A stretch of DNA of 64,000 nucleotides, from NCBI GenBank assembly GCA_038118725.1, contig JAYOIK010000006.1, forward strand, positions 28,328-92,327, read 5' to 3'. The position numbers and the translations under genes are program-made. The stretch is from JADHLJ01 sp038118725 (lineage in GTDB: Bacteria > Pseudomonadota > Alphaproteobacteria > Thalassobaculales > Thalassobaculaceae). Of the stretch, positions 62,395 to 64,000 are shown piece after piece; the first letter of the stretch is position 1; every line of letters starts with the position of its first letter. The notes under the pieces were generated by a model that saw only the letters and a program-made list of their open reading frames with translations, was not told the DNA's origin and did not search any database.

Positions 62395-63065
62395 TTCCGA
62401 GATCTCCCGGTCTTGGACCGCAACTTGCCGGTCTGCCCCATCAGTGCGTCGATTTCTGCGCTCAGCTCGCTGATCTCTCGTGCCGCGGCGCCTCGCGGTT
62501 GGGTGAAAGTCGGTGTCGTGCCGGCGAGCGCCGCTTCGCCATAGGCGACGCGCGTGGAAAGTTGAGCATCCAGGAGGTTATACCCCGCGCCTTCCATCTC
62601 CGCGCGCATATGCCGCGCGATGACGCTGGAGCGGTTGCTCTGGCTCAAGAGAAAGCGGACCATCTTGCCGGACTGTGCCCCTTTGATCTCATCAACGAGT
62701 TCCGCTGTGTCCGCGGCGACTTGGAAGTCAATTGGAGACGGGCGTATCGGGATCAAGACCAAGTCGGAGCAGCCGATCGCGGCCTCTAGGATCGGGGAGC
62801 GGAATCCAGGCGTATCGATGATGATACGATCTCGTCCGGCCGCGGCGAGTTTCTTGGTGACTTTCGCTACCTCGCCGGATGCCGCTGTCATTGCGGGGAT
62901 TTCGGCGAAATCCGTGCCTGTTTCACACCATCGCACGATCGTCGCGGCGGGATCGGCGTCTACTAGCGCGACCTCGTGCCCCACGGTATGCCATTGGCCG
63001 GCCAGACACATGGCCGTGGTGCTTTTCCCGCTCCCGCCCTTCATGGTCACGATTGAAATGATCAC
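62391..63065 (-). CDS. ParA/MinD-family ATPase
   Basis: About 224 residues. The deviant Walker A is MKGGSGKSTTAMCLA, followed by EVALVDADPAAT and RIIIDTPGFRSP (Walker B region) and LVLIPIRPSPID. These put it with small chromosomal or plasmid ParA-like ATPases that position cargo on nucleoid or membrane. There is no ParB or parS site nearby. I prefer the GTG at 63065 because GGGGG lies six bases before it; a TTG at 63077 is the alternative. Its partner is the DUF697 gene downstream, so the pair may position a membrane complex. Confidence 0.87.
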   Translation of the reverse strand: MIISIVTMKGGSGKSTTAMCLAGQWHTVGHEVALVDADPAATIVRWCETGTDFAEIPAMTAASGEVAKVTKKLAAAGRDRIIIDTPGFRSPILEAAIGCSDLVLIPIRPSPIDFQVAADTAELVDEIKGAQSGKMVRFLLSQSNRSSVIARHMRAEMEGAGYNLLDAQLSTRVAYGEAALAGTTPTFTQPRGAAAREISELSAEIDALMGQTGKLRSKTGRSRK

Positions 63066-63552
63066 TTCAGCCCCCAAGGATACCGTCTACGCAATTGAAC
63101 TCCCATCATAGCATAGCCGTGGCGATCGAAGTGTATTGAGTGTGACGTCCGCCGACCCTCCTTATGCACGCGGTCTGGATGTTTGCTACGAGACCATCCA
63201 CCAGTGGGGGCATTGTCGGAGGTAAGTCGACCAGTCAGAACGAAGCCCTAACGTAATTTTTCAAGCCGCGCGCTGGCGCCATTCGACCAAGGCGGCGGCG
63301 CGGTCACCGCGAGACGGATGATCTCGGGCGAGCTGTTGAAATATCGGAACGGATTTCGCATCCATCGAAACTACGAACAACAACCTAAAGCATCAAATCG
63401 ATTTGGTCTGACAGTGCCATATTGGGTGTTGAGTTCTACGAGCTTGGCTGTTTACCATACAAGGAAATCAAAGGAAGTTCCATGGCTGCGGACGTTTTGA
63501 CGGCATTGGCACGTTAACCTCAACGGCCGTCAGAATTCGACTGAGATCCGAT
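63066..63552. other. Intergenic stretch with no supported gene
   Basis: No coding frame here has recognisable similarity. GGCACTGTC occurs on the minus strand at about 63410-63418, reminiscent of IS6-family inverted-repeat starts, but its mate and direction do not fit the adjacent transposase cleanly. The likely downstream end of the IS6 element lies somewhere in 63420-63552 and I could not fix it. Confidence 0.5.
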
Positions 63553-64000
63553 TTACGCGGCAAGCCAGCTTCGATGCCAGATAGCGAACGTCTCGGCCCG
63601 GAAAGCCTTGAAGACGCGACGGGATAGAAGATGGCGTTGGACGTAAAAGGTGTTGTAGGCGGCGGCATGGATCGAGAGGAATCGTTGGGCGGAGCCCGGT
63701 GATTTGAACCGCTGCTGTTTTCGTTCCCTCCGCCGAACCGGTTGGTGGGAGTTCTCCGCGCGATTGTTTGCGCGCAGTCCCTGGTCATGGACCGCTAAAA
63801 TCCGCTCTTGGCGGATCGCGACCGCGTAGGACTTGAGCTTGTCCGTGGTGATGCACGTTGGCGCAAAGCCTTGCTTCTTGAGCAGCTTTCGCAGCAATTG
63901 TCTCGCCGACCTGGCGCATCGTCGGGGCTGGACCAGAAAGTCCAAAACCTCCCCCTCGTCGTCGACCGCACGCCACAGCCAATGTTTTCGGCCACGTACC
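63553..64000 (-). mobile_element. IS6-family transposase, C-terminal part (runs off window)
   Basis: The leftward frame is open from the window edge and gives about 148 residues before the stop at 63553. It begins GRKHWLWRAVDDEGEVLDFLVQ, has TTDKLKSYAVAI, and ends with the NNRAENSHQPVRRRERKQQRFKS region and AAYNTFYVQRHLLSRRVFKAFR. All three DDE residues (VDDEG, TTDKLKSY, RAEN) are present, so this copy may be functional. It differs in sequence from the remnant at 28.8 kb, so the two are different IS6 elements. Confidence 0.9.

Noticed and set aside
59094..63000. Hidden RiPP precursor gene for the radical SAM enzyme
   Set aside because: I searched by eye for a short frame with a Nif11-like or nitrile-hydratase-like leader near the enzyme and saw none; genes here are packed with gaps of 5-14 bases.
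29004..63065. Siderophore biosynthesis and uptake locus
   Set aside because: The exporter is PvdE-like, but there is no TonB receptor, ornithine hydroxylase, salicylate or catechol gene; a hydroxylated Asn/Asp residue alone is not enough.
63318..63500. 60-codon frame before the IS6 element
   Set aside because: It has no similarity or ribosome binding site and lies in a stretch that probably includes the IS end.
28771..64000. Composite transposon bounded by two IS6 copies
   Set aside because: The two transposases are clearly different in sequence and one is a fragment, so they cannot act as a matched pair.

Overview
The window reads as a GC-rich alphaproteobacterial chromosome, probably Rhodospirillales-like. 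This is an inference from protein style, the class A RNase P RNA and GC-rich codon use; no rRNA or tRNA gene is present to settle it. A 100-N assembly gap at 1884-1983 shows it is a scaffold.

Positions 1-25.5 kb are mostly core metabolism and maintenance. Going rightwards: the end of a fumarylacetoacetate-hydrolase-fold gene, DNA-3-methyladenine glycosylase I (tag), a Rid-family protein, a PhyH-type dioxygenase, a CinA-C protein, a VOC protein, a membrane protein, a GMC oxidoreductase, soluble transhydrogenase (sthA), RecQ, an SDR, a zinc-less MDR dehydrogenase, a PaaI thioesterase, a DUF4392 protein, an NTF2-like protein, a glutathione transferase, the ABC-F protein Uup, an N-acetylmuramoyl-L-alanine amidase, a fold-III PLP decarboxylase, the RNase P RNA (rnpB), and an MFS/amidase/GMC gene string. 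Two arrays of a ~150-bp BIME-like repeat (about 1.67-2.16 and 14.4-15.15 kb) lie in opposite orientation on either side of a 12-kb core block; the assembly gap falls inside the first.

Positions 25.5-29 kb are a scar-like accessory stretch. It holds a 22-bp-phased direct repeat, a truncated TPR-type gene ending in a perfect 25-bp inverted repeat, an orphan molybdenum hydroxylase large subunit, and an IS6-family transposase remnant.

Positions 29-61.6 kb are a nonribosomal peptide locus. Leftward genes supply export and accessory functions: mbtH, type II thioesterase, a signal-anchored protein, an outer-membrane barrel, a GDSL-autotransporter, a DUF697 protein, a small membrane protein, a PvdE/SyrD-type ABC exporter and an SPFH protein. 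Rightward genes form a tightly coupled synthesis operon: a 4266-residue NRPS (four C-A-T modules), a 2340-residue NRPS (C-A-T-T-C-A-T-TE), a SyrP-like Fe/2-oxoglutarate hydroxylase, a radical SAM enzyme of the RiPP-maturation type, and an Sfp-type phosphopantetheinyl transferase. Codes read by eye suggest Ser-Val-Ser-(inactive A domain)-Asn-like-Phe with thioesterase release. Modules 1 and 3 share an apparently identical 1,846-bp A-T segment, and the module 4 A domain has lost key catalytic motifs.

Positions 61.6-64 kb hold a second DUF697 protein translationally coupled to a ParA-type ATPase, then an intact-looking IS6-family transposase C-terminus running off the window. The combination of an NRPS line, a RiPP-type radical SAM maturase without a visible precursor peptide, a SyrP-like hydroxylase and SPFH/DUF697/ParA-type genes is the most unusual content here.
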